From a virus: a DNA stretch of 64,000 nucleotides. Positions 1 to 8,745 of the stretch are shown piece by piece (within the stretch, counting starts at the first letter, position 1; each line of letters begins with the position of its first letter). A program made the translations under genes and the position numbers. Location of the stretch: positions 1 to 64,000 of the IMG/VR virus record IMGVR_UViG_3300044618_002471; one strand, written 5' to 3'. The notes beneath the pieces are model-generated. The model saw only the letters and a program-made list of their open reading frames with translations. It searched no databases and was not told the origin of the DNA.

Positions 1-2679
1 ATTTATGCAACACAAAAATTAACACAAACTCAACCACAAACTTCGGTTTCCCCATTACCAATACCACCTGTTTTACCTACACAACAATTTGTAGGATTAA
101 TAATAGAAATTTTTACTTTAAATGATGGGTCAACTGTAACTATTTATAAACAAAATGAAAATAAATTTTCTTTATTTAGGAATTTTTCACAAGAGATAAA
201 GTTTGTTGGAGAACAAGTTGGTATGTCCGTTGAAACTAATTTAAATTTGGCAAAAGTTGCAATAACTGAAATTTACGGATTTTATTCACAATCACCTTTA
301 GACCCACAATATATTGCGGCGGTTACAACTCCTCCCGAACCACAGTTCCCGTTAGTACCGAGTTCAACCAACAATTGGGGTAAAGTAACATTTATTAATA
401 ATATGGATAACTACCTAAGTGCGGTTGACAGATTCCAAGGTACTATAGTGGACAATTTAATGATAACATTAAGGGCTAAATTACCATTAATTACTGTTGA
501 AAATAGTAAAGGTGTTAGAAAAGATTTGGACGGAACTCAAACAAAATTAGAACTATGGGAGTCATTTAAAGCAACTAATGATAAATGGATTTCTGGCGGT
601 GATTTTAAAAATAAAACAATTTTTGAAGATTTACTATTATTAGATAGGGCCAGTAGGAATATTGGAGACACGGTTATTGCCGACATTTTTCATTTGAAAA
701 ATTTTATAATGGATGCTAGTCCTAAAATGTCAGTATTAAGTTTTGCACAATCTGTTTTATTAAGAAATAACTTCATGGTAATGAATATACCATCATATGT
801 TAATTTCTATAACGTACAAGATGCCGTTAAAAATCCAAAACCTAGACCCGAAGGTACTTTAGAATTCGCTAATACTTTGTTTGGTACTTTTTTGAATGTT
901 GACTATAGAGACTCATCATCTAAAATGGTATGTTTTTTTATTTCAAAACCATCTGAACACTTAGCAATAAATAAAAATGTTGATTACAGGTTTAAAGATG
1001 ATGCCTTTGATTTGAGAAAAACTTCTAATCCATTAGTAGAAAACCAAGTTGGTAAAACAGATTGGGATAAGTCAAATAAAGTTGTTGGTTTCAATGTTGA
1101 TATTGGAGTACAGAATCAACAAATATTCCAAAGTTTTGACGTATCTCAGGATGCGGGAACTTCTACGGCTGAGTCTTTAGAAGTGATTAATCAAATGGCA
1201 AACCAATCGGGTAATAGAGGGGGGGCAACACAGAATTTATCTTTATATAACATTTACAAAAACAGAAGTTATAAATGTAAGATAATGATGCTGGGTAACG
1301 CAATGATACAACCAAGTATGTATTTTAATTTAAGGTATGTACCTATGTTCAGCGGACCATATATGATTTTGGATGTAACACATAACATAGTCCCTGGTAT
1401 GTTTCACACCACAATTACCGGTATTAGACAACCAACTGCTTCTTTACCGAAAGTTGACCAATTTGTCCAAACGATAAGAACAAATCTTTTGAAAATAATA
1501 AAGGATAAGTTAAAAGTTGAATCAAGTTCAAATACACCTCAAGTTGTGCAATCAACACAAAATGTGACAAATACTAATGGAGTACCTAACCAATCTAACA
1601 GTGTTACTTCCCCAACTACAACTACAGGACCAACTTCTAATACCACCACTAATTCAGTTGACCAAACTAAAGTATTAAATGAAGAATTGACAAATAATCC
1701 GGCAAGTACAAAATCCGCTAATCAAGAATGTACTCCTCATTCTGACTATAATACATTCATAAAGTCTGAAATTGTAAAAAGAACATTGAATGTAAGTGAA
1801 ATGACTAAGATTGTTAATGAGTTAACAGGTAACAGTAATAATAGATTGAAATTAGCTCACACCATATTTGCATTTATGTGGTTAAACTCAAATGGTACTA
1901 GTGCCGGATTTTCGTCCAATAATTTCAATTTTGGAGGTATAGACCTCACAAGTTCGTGGGGGGCGTCTGGAGAAGCGAATTTTATGAAGGAATATTTTTG
2001 TTCAACTGACAACGTACCATACGCATCATTTGAAAGTACCAATAAGTTTATAACCTTTTTAAAAAATAGGTGGGACTCAAGAATGGTAACAATATCCAAA
2101 GATGATTATAAAGAAATAAGTAAATTTATTATTTTGAATTCAAAACAGGAGATTAAACCGGTAAGTATTTATGATAATTACAATGTTACCGATAAATCAA
2201 ACATAGAAACTGAAGTTCAAAAAGCAATATCGGCATATGACGAAGCAAATAGACAATTAAATCCTGCTGAAGTAAAACCAGAACCTTTAAAAACCGAAAC
2301 TGTATACGTTGCGGGTGTAGGATTCGAATCTTTCATCGCCACTGTGGATACATCAGTAGATGGTAAAAGAGAAATATTCTTAGTCACACACGTAGTTAGA
2401 GGTACGGCTAGTTGTATTTCAGAAACTATTTCATATTCATTTGGTAATGCGGTAACATTGAATGTGGGAACTATCTCTAATAACGGACAAAGGTTTGAAG
2501 TAACACTTGAGGAGTTATTCTCTGACTCAGGGTGCGAGGATTCAACAGGTTCTGAAAGTAGAGGTAAATATGAATATAAATTGTGGATTTACACTAATCC
2601 TATTTTATCTGACGGAACACTTGATACTACCAGACGACAAATAATTTCAGGTCCCTACCCTATTACATTCGAACTTTAA
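1..2679 (+). CDS. Baseplate hub-like structural protein with peptidoglycan-hydrolase-like region (5' end outside window)
   Basis: The frame is open from base 1, so the internal ATG at 223 is probably not the true start and the gene enters from upstream; 892 residues lie inside the window. Nucleotides about 870-1440 encode a segment resembling tail hub or late-control-D type proteins, with a motif around 'YVPMFSGPYMILDVTHNI' followed by 'TTITGIRQ'. A Ser/Thr/Asn-rich linker follows (about 1540-1700). Nucleotides about 1740-2130 encode a helical region with 'NNFNFGGIDLT' that looks like a glucosaminidase or lysozyme fold. The C-terminal part has a beta-sandwich look. Combining a hub with a muramidase-like domain would fit cell-wall penetration at the baseplate centre, as in T4 gp27/gp5. 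The enzymatic assignment is inference; the structural role is more certain. Confidence 0.6.
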   Translation: MYATQKLTQTQPQTSVSPLPIPPVLPTQQFVGLIIEIFTLNDGSTVTIYKQNENKFSLFRNFSQEIKFVGEQVGMSVETNLNLAKVAITEIYGFYSQSPLDPQYIAAVTTPPEPQFPLVPSSTNNWGKVTFINNMDNYLSAVDRFQGTIVDNLMITLRAKLPLITVENSKGVRKDLDGTQTKLELWESFKATNDKWISGGDFKNKTIFEDLLLLDRASRNIGDTVIADIFHLKNFIMDASPKMSVLSFAQSVLLRNNFMVMNIPSYVNFYNVQDAVKNPKPRPEGTLEFANTLFGTFLNVDYRDSSSKMVCFFISKPSEHLAINKNVDYRFKDDAFDLRKTSNPLVENQVGKTDWDKSNKVVGFNVDIGVQNQQIFQSFDVSQDAGTSTAESLEVINQMANQSGNRGGATQNLSLYNIYKNRSYKCKIMMLGNAMIQPSMYFNLRYVPMFSGPYMILDVTHNIVPGMFHTTITGIRQPTASLPKVDQFVQTIRTNLLKIIKDKLKVESSSNTPQVVQSTQNVTNTNGVPNQSNSVTSPTTTTGPTSNTTTNSVDQTKVLNEELTNNPASTKSANQECTPHSDYNTFIKSEIVKRTLNVSEMTKIVNELTGNSNNRLKLAHTIFAFMWLNSNGTSAGFSSNNFNFGGIDLTSSWGASGEANFMKEYFCSTDNVPYASFESTNKFITFLKNRWDSRMVTISKDDYKEISKFIILNSKQEIKPVSIYDNYNVTDKSNIETEVQKAISAYDEANRQLNPAEVKPEPLKTETVYVAGVGFESFIATVDTSVDGKREIFLVTHVVRGTASCISETISYSFGNAVTLNVGTISNNGQRFEVTLEELFSDSGCEDSTGSESRGKYEYKLWIYTNPILSDGTLDTTRRQIISGPYPITFEL

Positions 2680-2692
2680 ATAATTTATTAGA

Positions 2693-2704
2693 TATTTATA
2701 AATA
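2693..2704 (+). promoter_or_regulatory. Late-promoter-like element TATTTATAAATA
   Basis: This AT-rich element contains an exact TATAAATA (2697-2704), the T4 late-promoter octamer, and ends 7 bases before the ATG at 2712. The same TATTTAT(A/T) core recurs ahead of several structural genes here. The short distance to the ATG would leave a nearly leaderless transcript, which is plausible for a Bacteroidetes phage but unproven. Confidence 0.45.
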
Positions 2705-2711
2705 AAAATAC

Positions 2712-2936
2712 ATGAGCACCAAAGAAATATTAGACAGTTATTTAGGTAAGAGTACCCGAATTACTGAAAGAGACAACGGTAATGGTTACAAAGAAGTTTG
2801 TGACTTAGATACCGGTGAATGTTACACTCTTAGAATGAAAGATGGTTTAATTGAAAGAGTTGACAACACTATGAATACCAATAAAAAAATTCAAGTAGAA
2901 ACTCTAAACGGGGTTAAACAACTTTTAAACGGATAA
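2712..2936 (+). CDS. Small conserved-looking protein of unknown function
   Basis: This 74-residue reading frame encodes a charged soluble protein with no membrane segment. A central stretch 'CDLDTGECYTLRMKDGLIER' resembles a small beta-hairpin with two cysteines. It is preceded by a TATTTATAAATA element and is followed 4 bases later by the next gene, so the two are probably cotranscribed. No family is recognised. Its position behind a hub-like gene suggests a late or virion-associated role, which is inference only. Confidence 0.6.
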   Translation: MSTKEILDSYLGKSTRITERDNGNGYKEVCDLDTGECYTLRMKDGLIERVDNTMNTNKKIQVETLNGVKQLLNG

Positions 2937-2940
2937 TAAA

Positions 2941-3615
2941 ATGGGGATTGATTCTAAAATTTTACAAGAGTTAAATAGATATAATTCTATTAATCGTTAC
3001 ATAACTGAGCAAGAGGTTCCACCTCCACCACCTGGTGAAGAGGTCGGAGCAGTTCCTCCACCACCTGGTGACCCGGGAGCAATACCACCTCCAGCAGAAG
3101 GGGCTGTCCCACCACCCCCTGCGGCCCCTGAAACCGCAACTCCTCAGGCAGTAGATGTTGCTACAGACCCTGATGTTGAAAAAATTGGGGAAGAAGGTGC
3201 CGAGAAAAAAGGAGAAGAATTAGAAATTACTGATTTAGTTAAGTCACAAAAAAATATTGAAACAAAACAAGAAGAATATTTTGATAATTTATTTAAACAT
3301 TTAGAAGATTTAGAAAGTAAATTATCTAATATGGACTCTATAGTTACCAAATTAAATGATTTAGAGGCTAAAGTTGAAAAATACAGGACAAAAACTCCTG
3401 AAGAAAAACTTGAATTACGTAGTTTAGACTCAGGTCCTTTTAACCAAAAATTGAGTGATTTTTTTGAGGACAAAGAAATTGATATGGAAAAAACGGGAAA
3501 GAATGACTATGTTTTAACTCAGGATGATGTTGAAGGTTATTCACCTATAGATATCAAAAAAAGTTTTAGAGATTTTGGAGATGAAGAAACAGGGGACTTC
3601 ACTGAAGTAAGATAG
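2941..3615 (+). CDS. Proline-rich coiled-coil protein, unknown function
   Basis: The 224-residue product starts with a short amphipathic helix (residues 1-25, ending 'NRYITEQE'). A proline/glycine/alanine-rich linker with PPPP clusters follows (about residues 26-70). Next comes a Glu/Lys-rich region with heptad-like spacing (about 80-160, including 'LEDLESKLSNMDSIVTKL') that should form a coiled coil. The acidic C-terminus (about 175-224) looks globular. Helix, linker, coiled coil and cap suggest an elongated virion or scaffolding-type protein. It is the last gene before a strong terminator. An N-terminal helix ending in ITEQ also occurs in the 57476 gene. Confidence 0.65.
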   Translation: MGIDSKILQELNRYNSINRYITEQEVPPPPPGEEVGAVPPPPGDPGAIPPPAEGAVPPPPAAPETATPQAVDVATDPDVEKIGEEGAEKKGEELEITDLVKSQKNIETKQEEYFDNLFKHLEDLESKLSNMDSIVTKLNDLEAKVEKYRTKTPEEKLELRSLDSGPFNQKLSDFFEDKEIDMEKTGKNDYVLTQDDVEGYSPIDIKKSFRDFGDEETGDFTEVR

Positions 3616-3620
3616 TAAAG

Positions 3621-3643
3621 TGGGGTCGAAAGACCCCATTTTT
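3621..3643 (+). terminator. Intrinsic terminator
   Basis: A perfect 7-bp GC-rich stem (TGGGGTC/GACCCCA) with a GAAA tetraloop is followed immediately by TTTTT. It lies 6 bases after the stop of the preceding gene and before the promoter of the SSB gene, so it separates the hub block from the replication block. Confidence 0.9.
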
Positions 3644-3646
3644 GAT

Positions 3647-3675
3647 TTGACAAACCAACGGCTGACACTTATACT
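3647..3675 (+). promoter_or_regulatory. Sigma-70-like promoter for the replication block
   Basis: TTGACA (3647-3652), a 17-base spacer and TATACT (3670-3675) form a near-consensus promoter 26 bases upstream of the SSB ATG and directly after a terminator. Read in the Bacteroidetes style it is TTG, 20 bases, then TATACTTA, a partial fit to TAnnTTTG. It probably drives early or middle replication genes. Confidence 0.65.
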
Positions 3676-3701
3676 TAGTAAACAATTTAAATTTATATAT
3701 T

Positions 3702-4553
3702 ATGGCGACAAACAATTCTTTAGATGCGATTCTTTCGCAGTACGAAAATTCAAAACAAGGAGGTTCATCTAACTCCTCAAAAATGTCTCAAGATGAAAGA
3801 ATGAAAAAGTATTTCGCGGCTATCCTAAAGGATAACGAGAAACAGGGTCAAAAAAGACTACGTGTCCTCCCAACAAAAGACGGAAGTTCACCATTCAAAG
3901 AAGTATGGTTCCACGAAGTTCAAGTTGATGGAAAATGGCAAAAGTTTTTTGACCCAGGTAAAAATGACAACGAGCGTTCTCCTTTGTCAGAAGTTTATGA
4001 AGAACTTATGTCAACAGGAAAAGAATCCGATAAGGAGCTTGCAAAACAATATAAGCCACGTAAATTCTATATTGTTAAGGTTATTGACCGTGACAACGAA
4101 CAAGACGGAGTTAAGTTTTGGCGTTTCAAGCACAACTACAAGAACGAGGGTATTTTGGACAAAATCATTCCAATTTTCCGTCAAAAAGGAGATATTACTG
4201 ACCCTGAAAATGGTAGAGATATTATTCTTGAGTTGACCAAAGCTAAGACACCAAAAGGTGCAACATATACTGTCATTCAGACAATTATGCATGACGACCC
4301 ATCTCCTCTACACGATGATAAGGAGACCAAAGATTCTTGGGTTTCTGATAAATTGGGTTGGGAAGATGTATATTCTAAAAAGCCAGCCGAATACCTCGAA
4401 GCTATTGCTCGTGGTGAGGTTCCACGTTGGGATTCAGATGCGGGTAAATATGCTTATGGAAACTCAATTGAAGAAACAGTTTCTATGGGTGGAAAGAAAT
4501 CAGTTGTTGACCCCCAATCTGAAGACGAACCCTCTGACGACCTACCCTTCTAA
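3702..4553 (+). CDS. Single-stranded DNA-binding protein, T4 gp32-like
   Basis: This 283-residue protein resembles T4-type gp32 helix-destabilising proteins. A basic N-terminal region is followed by an OB-like core (about residues 45-200) with 'RLRVLPTKDGSSPFKEVWFH', 'RKFYIVKVIDR' and 'FWRFKHNYKNEGILDKI'. The C-terminus is strongly acidic and ends in DDLPF. It would coat single-stranded DNA and recruit replication and recombination partners, here the UvsX, nuclease and helicase genes directly downstream. The protein contains no cysteine, so the zinc-binding Cys/His cluster of T4 gp32 is absent. The DDLPF tip instead resembles the protein-recruiting tail of bacterial SSB. A promoter lies at 3647 and a terminator at 4573. 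Confidence 0.85.
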   Translation: MATNNSLDAILSQYENSKQGGSSNSSKMSQDERMKKYFAAILKDNEKQGQKRLRVLPTKDGSSPFKEVWFHEVQVDGKWQKFFDPGKNDNERSPLSEVYEELMSTGKESDKELAKQYKPRKFYIVKVIDRDNEQDGVKFWRFKHNYKNEGILDKIIPIFRQKGDITDPENGRDIILELTKAKTPKGATYTVIQTIMHDDPSPLHDDKETKDSWVSDKLGWEDVYSKKPAEYLEAIARGEVPRWDSDAGKYAYGNSIEETVSMGGKKSVVDPQSEDEPSDDLPF

Positions 4554-4572
4554 TATAAAAAAAATATTAATT

Positions 4573-4604
4573 AAACTACCCCTGAAAGATGGGGTAGTTT
4601 TTAA
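4573..4604 (+). terminator. Intrinsic terminator after the SSB gene
   Basis: A 10-bp stem AAACTACCCC/GGGGTAGTTT with an 8-base loop is followed by a T-rich tract. It lies just after the SSB stop and just before the next ATG at 4617. It may be partly read through, giving SSB more transcript than the genes downstream. Confidence 0.85.
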
Positions 4605-4616
4605 TCCCTTTAAAAA

Positions 4617-4841
4617 ATGACAACTCAAGAAAAAATTACACAAAAATTGTATGAGGCGTTGACAAATAAATACTCCGCCCAAATTTCAGAAGCAGAAGCA
4701 ACACTAATGGTTTATTTCAATAATCCTGTTGGTATTGGAGAACATCCACAACATTTGGAAGAAATGGATAAGTTTGTTGACCAACTTGCAAGTGCGAAAG
4801 ATAAACTCGAAGCTTTACAGCAGTTTAAAAAGTATAGTTAA
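4617..4841 (+). CDS. Small helical protein, unknown function
   Basis: The 74-residue product is almost wholly alpha-helical by composition, with an N-terminal helix ('QEKITQKLYEALTNKY') and a C-terminal helix rich in Leu, Lys and Glu. There is no membrane segment and no cysteine. It lies between the SSB terminator and the uvsX start, with its TAA one base before the uvsX ATG, so the two are translationally adjacent. In T4-type phages small recombination mediators sit near SSB and UvsX, but no sequence resemblance to UvsY can be claimed. Confidence 0.65.
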   Translation: MTTQEKITQKLYEALTNKYSAQISEAEATLMVYFNNPVGIGEHPQHLEEMDKFVDQLASAKDKLEALQQFKKYS

Positions 4842-4842
4842 T

Positions 4843-5853
4843 ATGGCTATCAAGAAAAAAGAATTAGGTTTAGATTCAATTAAATCTAAATTCTCTACTT
4901 CGGCAAAATATAAACCTCAAAGGTATTTTGACTTGGGTACAGAATTTTTGGATGCGGTTGGAATACCAGGGCCGGCTATTGGGCATATCAATATGTTCTT
5001 GGGTCACTCTGATACAGGTAAGACCACTGCTCTTGTAAAGGCGGCGGTTGATGCTCAGAAAAAAGGAATTCTTCCTGTATTCATTATCACAGAACAAAAG
5101 TGGTCATTCGAACACGCCCGTATTATGGGGTTTCAGTGTGAAGAAGTTGTTGATGAATCGACAGGTGAGATTGACTGGGATGGTTTTTATCTCTTTAACA
5201 ATAACTTCGACTATATCGAACAAATTACCGAGTATATCAACAACTTGTTGGATGCTCAAGAAAAAGGTGAATTGGATTATAGTTTGTCATTCCTTTGGGA
5301 TTCCGTTGGTTCAGTTCCTTGTAAGATGACCTTTGAAGGTAAGGGTGGAAAACAACACAACGCTTCGGTTCTTGCCGATAAGATTGGTATGGGTATTAAT
5401 CAACGAATCTCAGGTAGTCGTAAAGCAGATTCAAAGTTTGAAAACACACTTGTGATTGTTAATCAACCTTGGGTTGAATTACCTGATAATCCATTTGGTC
5501 AACCAAAAATTAAGGCAAAAGGTGGTGAGGCAATTTGGTTAAACTCATCTTTGGTATTTTTATTTGGTAATCAAAAAGGTGCCGGTACTACAAAAATTAC
5601 CGCCACAAAAGATAAGAGAACTGTTAAATTTGCAGTTCGTACCAAAGTATCTGTACTTAAAAACCACATTAATGGTTTGGGATATGAGGATGGTAAGATT
5701 ATAGTAACACCACATGGATTTATGGCAGGTAAAGAACCGGCCGAAGAAAAGGCATCCATTGAAAGTTACAAAAAAGAACACGCTGAATATTGGAAAGATA
5801 TTTTGGGTGTGGCTGATTTGGATTTTGATTTGAAAGAAGAAGTAGAACCTTAA
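4843..5853 (+). CDS. uvsX: UvsX/RecA-type recombinase
   Basis: The 336-residue product is a RecA-fold strand-exchange ATPase. Walker A is 'GHSDTGKTT' near residues 54-62, the Walker B-like strand 'LSFLWDSVGSV' is near 150, and the DNA-loop region 'KAKGGEAIWLNSSLVF' is near 225. It would form presynaptic filaments on single-stranded DNA with the gp32-like protein and start recombination-dependent replication. The start is taken at the ATG at 4843, which begins MAIKKKELG. An in-frame extension back to 4729 overlaps the preceding gene and has no family-like residues. The C-terminus is acidic (EEVEP). The next gene begins 11 bases downstream. Confidence 0.93.
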   Translation: MAIKKKELGLDSIKSKFSTSAKYKPQRYFDLGTEFLDAVGIPGPAIGHINMFLGHSDTGKTTALVKAAVDAQKKGILPVFIITEQKWSFEHARIMGFQCEEVVDESTGEIDWDGFYLFNNNFDYIEQITEYINNLLDAQEKGELDYSLSFLWDSVGSVPCKMTFEGKGGKQHNASVLADKIGMGINQRISGSRKADSKFENTLVIVNQPWVELPDNPFGQPKIKAKGGEAIWLNSSLVFLFGNQKGAGTTKITATKDKRTVKFAVRTKVSVLKNHINGLGYEDGKIIVTPHGFMAGKEPAEEKASIESYKKEHAEYWKDILGVADLDFDLKEEVEP

Positions 5854-5864
5854 CCAAATAAAAG

Positions 5865-6869
5865 GTGACCAAAACATTATTAATTGACGGAAACAATTTA
5901 TTAAAAATTGGATTTCACGGTGTGAAAGATTTCTTTCACGAAGGTAAACACGTTGGGGGTATTTGGCATTTTCTAAATACCACCCGACGATTTATCGAAG
6001 AAGAAAACTTTGATAAGGTGTGTGTGTTTTGGGATGGTGAGGGAAGTTCTCTCGCAAGAAAAATAATCTACCCCCAATACAAGGAGAACAGAAAACCTGG
6101 TTATGACTTTAAAGAAGAATCGTTTTACGAACAAAAACATAGAGTAAAACAATATCTTGAAGAGATGTTTGTTCGTCAGGTTGATATTAACAACAATGAG
6201 GCGGATGACCTTATTGCTTATTATTGTCAGATTGCAAACGACGAGAATATAACCATTTTCTCAAGTGATAAAGACCTAACACAACTTATATCACAAAACG
6301 TGTCTATATACTCACCTAGTAAAAGATTAACCTATAAAAAAGGTGATTTTATCAAACTACAAGAGGTTGAGATACCCCACTATAATGTTAAAACTTATAA
6401 GATAATTTCTGGTGATAAATCAGACAACATTGACGGTATCTATTATTTGGGTGAAAAAACATTAGTTAAATTATTTCCTGAGATACTTGACCGCGAGGTT
6501 TCTTTTAACGATATTTTAACAAGAGCCGAGGTATTACTAACCGAGGACAAAGAAAACAAAATTTTACAAAACTTACTTTCAGGTAAAACAAAATCAGGTA
6601 TCTATGGAAATGAATTTTTTGAGATTAACAACAAAATCGTGGATTTGTCTAATCCGTTAATCACAGAGGAAGGTAAGGAAATCGTTAAATTATATTATAG
6701 TGAAACATTAGACCCCGAGGGCAGAGGACACAGAAACCTAATCCGTATGATGATGGAGGATGGGTTCTTTAAATTTCTCCCAAAACATGACGAAGCGTGG
6801 GTAAACTTTGTAAAACCGTTTATGAAATTAACAAGAAAAGAAAAAAAACAATTTAAAACCAAAAAGTAA
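5865..6869 (+). CDS. 5'-3' exonuclease / RNase H (FEN-1 family)
   Basis: This 334-residue protein belongs to the FEN-1/T4 RNase H family that removes RNA primers and 5' flaps. The acidic metal-binding signatures appear in order: 'LLIDGNNLL' near residue 5, 'VFWDGEGS' near 60, 'NEADDLIAYY' near 110, 'FSSDKDLTQL' near 133 and 'SGDKSDNIDGI' near 185. The start is a GTG at 5865 preceded by AAAAGG, one of the few Shine-Dalgarno-like sites here. It lies between uvsX and a small conserved gene in the replication block. Length is close to T4 RNase H (about 305 residues). Confidence 0.9.
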   Translation: MTKTLLIDGNNLLKIGFHGVKDFFHEGKHVGGIWHFLNTTRRFIEEENFDKVCVFWDGEGSSLARKIIYPQYKENRKPGYDFKEESFYEQKHRVKQYLEEMFVRQVDINNNEADDLIAYYCQIANDENITIFSSDKDLTQLISQNVSIYSPSKRLTYKKGDFIKLQEVEIPHYNVKTYKIISGDKSDNIDGIYYLGEKTLVKLFPEILDREVSFNDILTRAEVLLTEDKENKILQNLLSGKTKSGIYGNEFFEINNKIVDLSNPLITEEGKEIVKLYYSETLDPEGRGHRNLIRMMMEDGFFKFLPKHDEAWVNFVKPFMKLTRKEKKQFKTKK

Positions 6870-6875
6870 TTTTTT

Positions 6876-7328
6876 ATGAAAGAGCAAGATTTAACAAAAC
6901 TTGAGTTTTTGATGATGGTTAATGACAACATCATCGTTCAGAGGTATTTTAATGTCCGTGACTACAATCCCGAGGCAAGGTATTCATCTGAACTTTATGA
7001 GTTTATTTTAGAATTTAAAAATACTCTCACGCATCGTTTAAAAATGAAAACTGTCGACTACATGCTTGAGAATTCTTATGAGATTCAGGGCAACCCGGCA
7101 ATTTTGGATACGTCTTATACCGATGGACCCGAGCACTTTAACGTCTTTATTAAACATGGGGACATGACAATTTGTCATCGTCAGATTGATGCTAAAATTT
7201 TCCCTCCTAAAATAAGATACACCGTAGACATCCGTCCTCATATAAAAAGTTTGCTTTCATCACTTACTGACATTTTTTCGGCGAAAAATTTAACTTTTGA
7301 ATTCGCGGGAATTAGTACTAAGCGATAA
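6876..7328 (+). CDS. Conserved-looking phage protein, unknown function
   Basis: The 150-residue soluble protein has an N-terminal helical part ('LEFLMMVNDNIIVQRYFNVR') and a C-terminal alpha/beta part ('IRYTVDIRPHIKSLLSSLTD'). No enzyme motif or transmembrane segment is visible. It begins 6 bases after the exonuclease gene and precedes the helicase gene, so it is part of the replication operon. Its placement suggests a replication accessory such as a helicase loader. That is inference from position, not from sequence. Confidence 0.7.
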   Translation: MKEQDLTKLEFLMMVNDNIIVQRYFNVRDYNPEARYSSELYEFILEFKNTLTHRLKMKTVDYMLENSYEIQGNPAILDTSYTDGPEHFNVFIKHGDMTICHRQIDAKIFPPKIRYTVDIRPHIKSLLSSLTDIFSAKNLTFEFAGISTKR

Positions 7329-7336
7329 TATTTATC
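7329..7336 (+). promoter_or_regulatory. Weak TATTTATC element ahead of the helicase gene
   Basis: TATTTATC differs at the last base from the TATTTAT(A/T) element seen ahead of structural clusters. It lies in the 29-base gap before the helicase ATG. Its presence inside a replication operon makes promoter function uncertain. Confidence 0.2.
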
Positions 7337-7357
7337 TAACACAACAATTTATTTTTT

Positions 7358-8740
7358 ATGGCGTCAAACAAAAATTTCGATTATTTAGGGTCTTCTTTTC
7401 AAATACAGTTACTGAATCAAATTATCATTGATAAAGAATTTGGGAGGTCCATAATTGACGTTATAGAACAACAATATTTTGAAAATAAGTACTTCAAAAT
7501 CATCTTGCAAATGATTAAGGAGTATTATTTAAAATATGAACACGTACCGACTTTTGATACCTTAGAACAAATCACCAAATCGGAACTACAACAAGAATTG
7601 GCCTCTAAAATTGTGATGGATACCATTGCAAAAATTAAAGAGTCACCAATCGAAGGTAGTGGATTCATCCAAGAAAAGGCTCTTAAATTCTGTAAACAAC
7701 AAGAACTTCAAAAGGCCATTACAAAGGCTCAAAAAGTTATTGACGGAGGTGAGTTTGAAAGTTATGACAAACTAGAAGAACTAGTTAGAGAAGCTCTACA
7801 AGTTGGAGAACGAGAGGATGGAATGGCCGATGTATTCTCTAATTTGGACGATGTACTTAATGAAGACTATCGACACCCAATCCCAATGGGAATACCTGGA
7901 ATTGACAGATTGTTAAAAGGAGGTTTGGCGAAAGGAGAATTAGGCGTTATCTTAGCTCCCACGGGAGTAGGTAAATCTACATTCTTAACCAAAATTGCAA
8001 ATCACTCATTTAATTTGGGATACAACGTACTTCAAATATTCTTCGAGGATAACCCAAAAATTATCCAACGTAAACACATCACACTTTGGACAAAAGTCCA
8101 CCCTGATGAGTTATCAAATAAGAAAGATGAAGTGATGGATAAGGTTAGAGAGGTACAAAGTAAGATGGAGAACCGTTTAATTTTAAAGAAACTACCATCG
8201 GATACTTTAACAATGCTTCAAATCAAAAATCAACTTCGCAAGATGATTGCAGATGGAATCAAGTTAGATATGATTGTATTAGACTATATTGACTGTATTG
8301 TTCCTGACAAGAATTTGGGTGATGAATGGAAGAGTGAGGGTTCGGTTATGAGAGGGTTTGAAGCCATGTGTCACGAGTTGAATTTAGTTGGGTGGACGGC
8401 AACACAAGGTAACAGAAGTTCAATTTCATCAGAGGTAGTAACTACAGACCAAATGGGAGGTTCAATTAAAAAGGCACAAGTTGGTCACGTTATTATCTCA
8501 GTTGCTAAGACATTACAACAAAAAGAGATGAAACTGGCAACAATTGCTATAACCAAATCTAGAATTGGTGATGACGGAATCGTGTTTGAAAATTGTAAGT
8601 TCGATAATGGTATGTTAGAAATCGATACCGAAAGTTCTGTAACGTTCTTAGGATTAGAGGAACAGAAAGAAGAACAACAAAGACAAAGAGTAAAAGATTT
8701 ACTCGAAAGAAGAAAACAAAGAGAACAACAAAATAATTAA
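7358..8740 (+). CDS. Replicative DNA helicase, DnaB/gp41-like
   Basis: The 460-residue product has the two-part DnaB layout. A helical N-terminal domain (about 1-150) is followed by a RecA-like ATPase domain. Walker A is '[10 protein letters not shown]' near residue 200, and Walker B '[11 protein letters not shown]' is near 305. Motif 'GWTATQGNR' and the late motif '[20 protein letters not shown]' also match the family. It would unwind DNA 5' to 3' ahead of the fork and pair with the primase encoded at 47620. The C-terminus is a Glu/Gln/Arg-rich tail. It sits between replication genes upstream and ribonucleotide reductase downstream. Confidence 0.93.
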   Translation: MASNKNFDYLGSSFQIQLLNQIIIDKEFGRSIIDVIEQQYFENKYFKIILQMIKEYYLKYEHVPTFDTLEQITKSELQQELASKIVMDTIAKIKESPIEGSGFIQEKALKFCKQQELQKAITKAQKVIDGGEFESYDKLEELVREALQVGEREDGMADVFSNLDDVLNEDYRHPIPMGIPGIDRLLKGGLAKGELGVILAPTGVGKSTFLTKIANHSFNLGYNVLQIFFEDNPKIIQRKHITLWTKVHPDELSNKKDEVMDKVREVQSKMENRLILKKLPSDTLTMLQIKNQLRKMIADGIKLDMIVLDYIDCIVPDKNLGDEWKSEGSVMRGFEAMCHELNLVGWTATQGNRSSISSEVVTTDQMGGSIKKAQVGHVIISVAKTLQQKEMKLATIAITKSRIGDDGIVFENCKFDNGMLEIDTESSVTFLGLEEQKEEQQRQRVKDLLERRKQREQQNN

Positions 8741-8745
8741 TTAAT

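Noticed and set aside
4729-4842. N-terminal extension of UvsX
   Set aside because: It overlaps the upstream gene and has no family resemblance; the ATG at 4843 directly follows the previous stop and begins a typical basic N-terminus.
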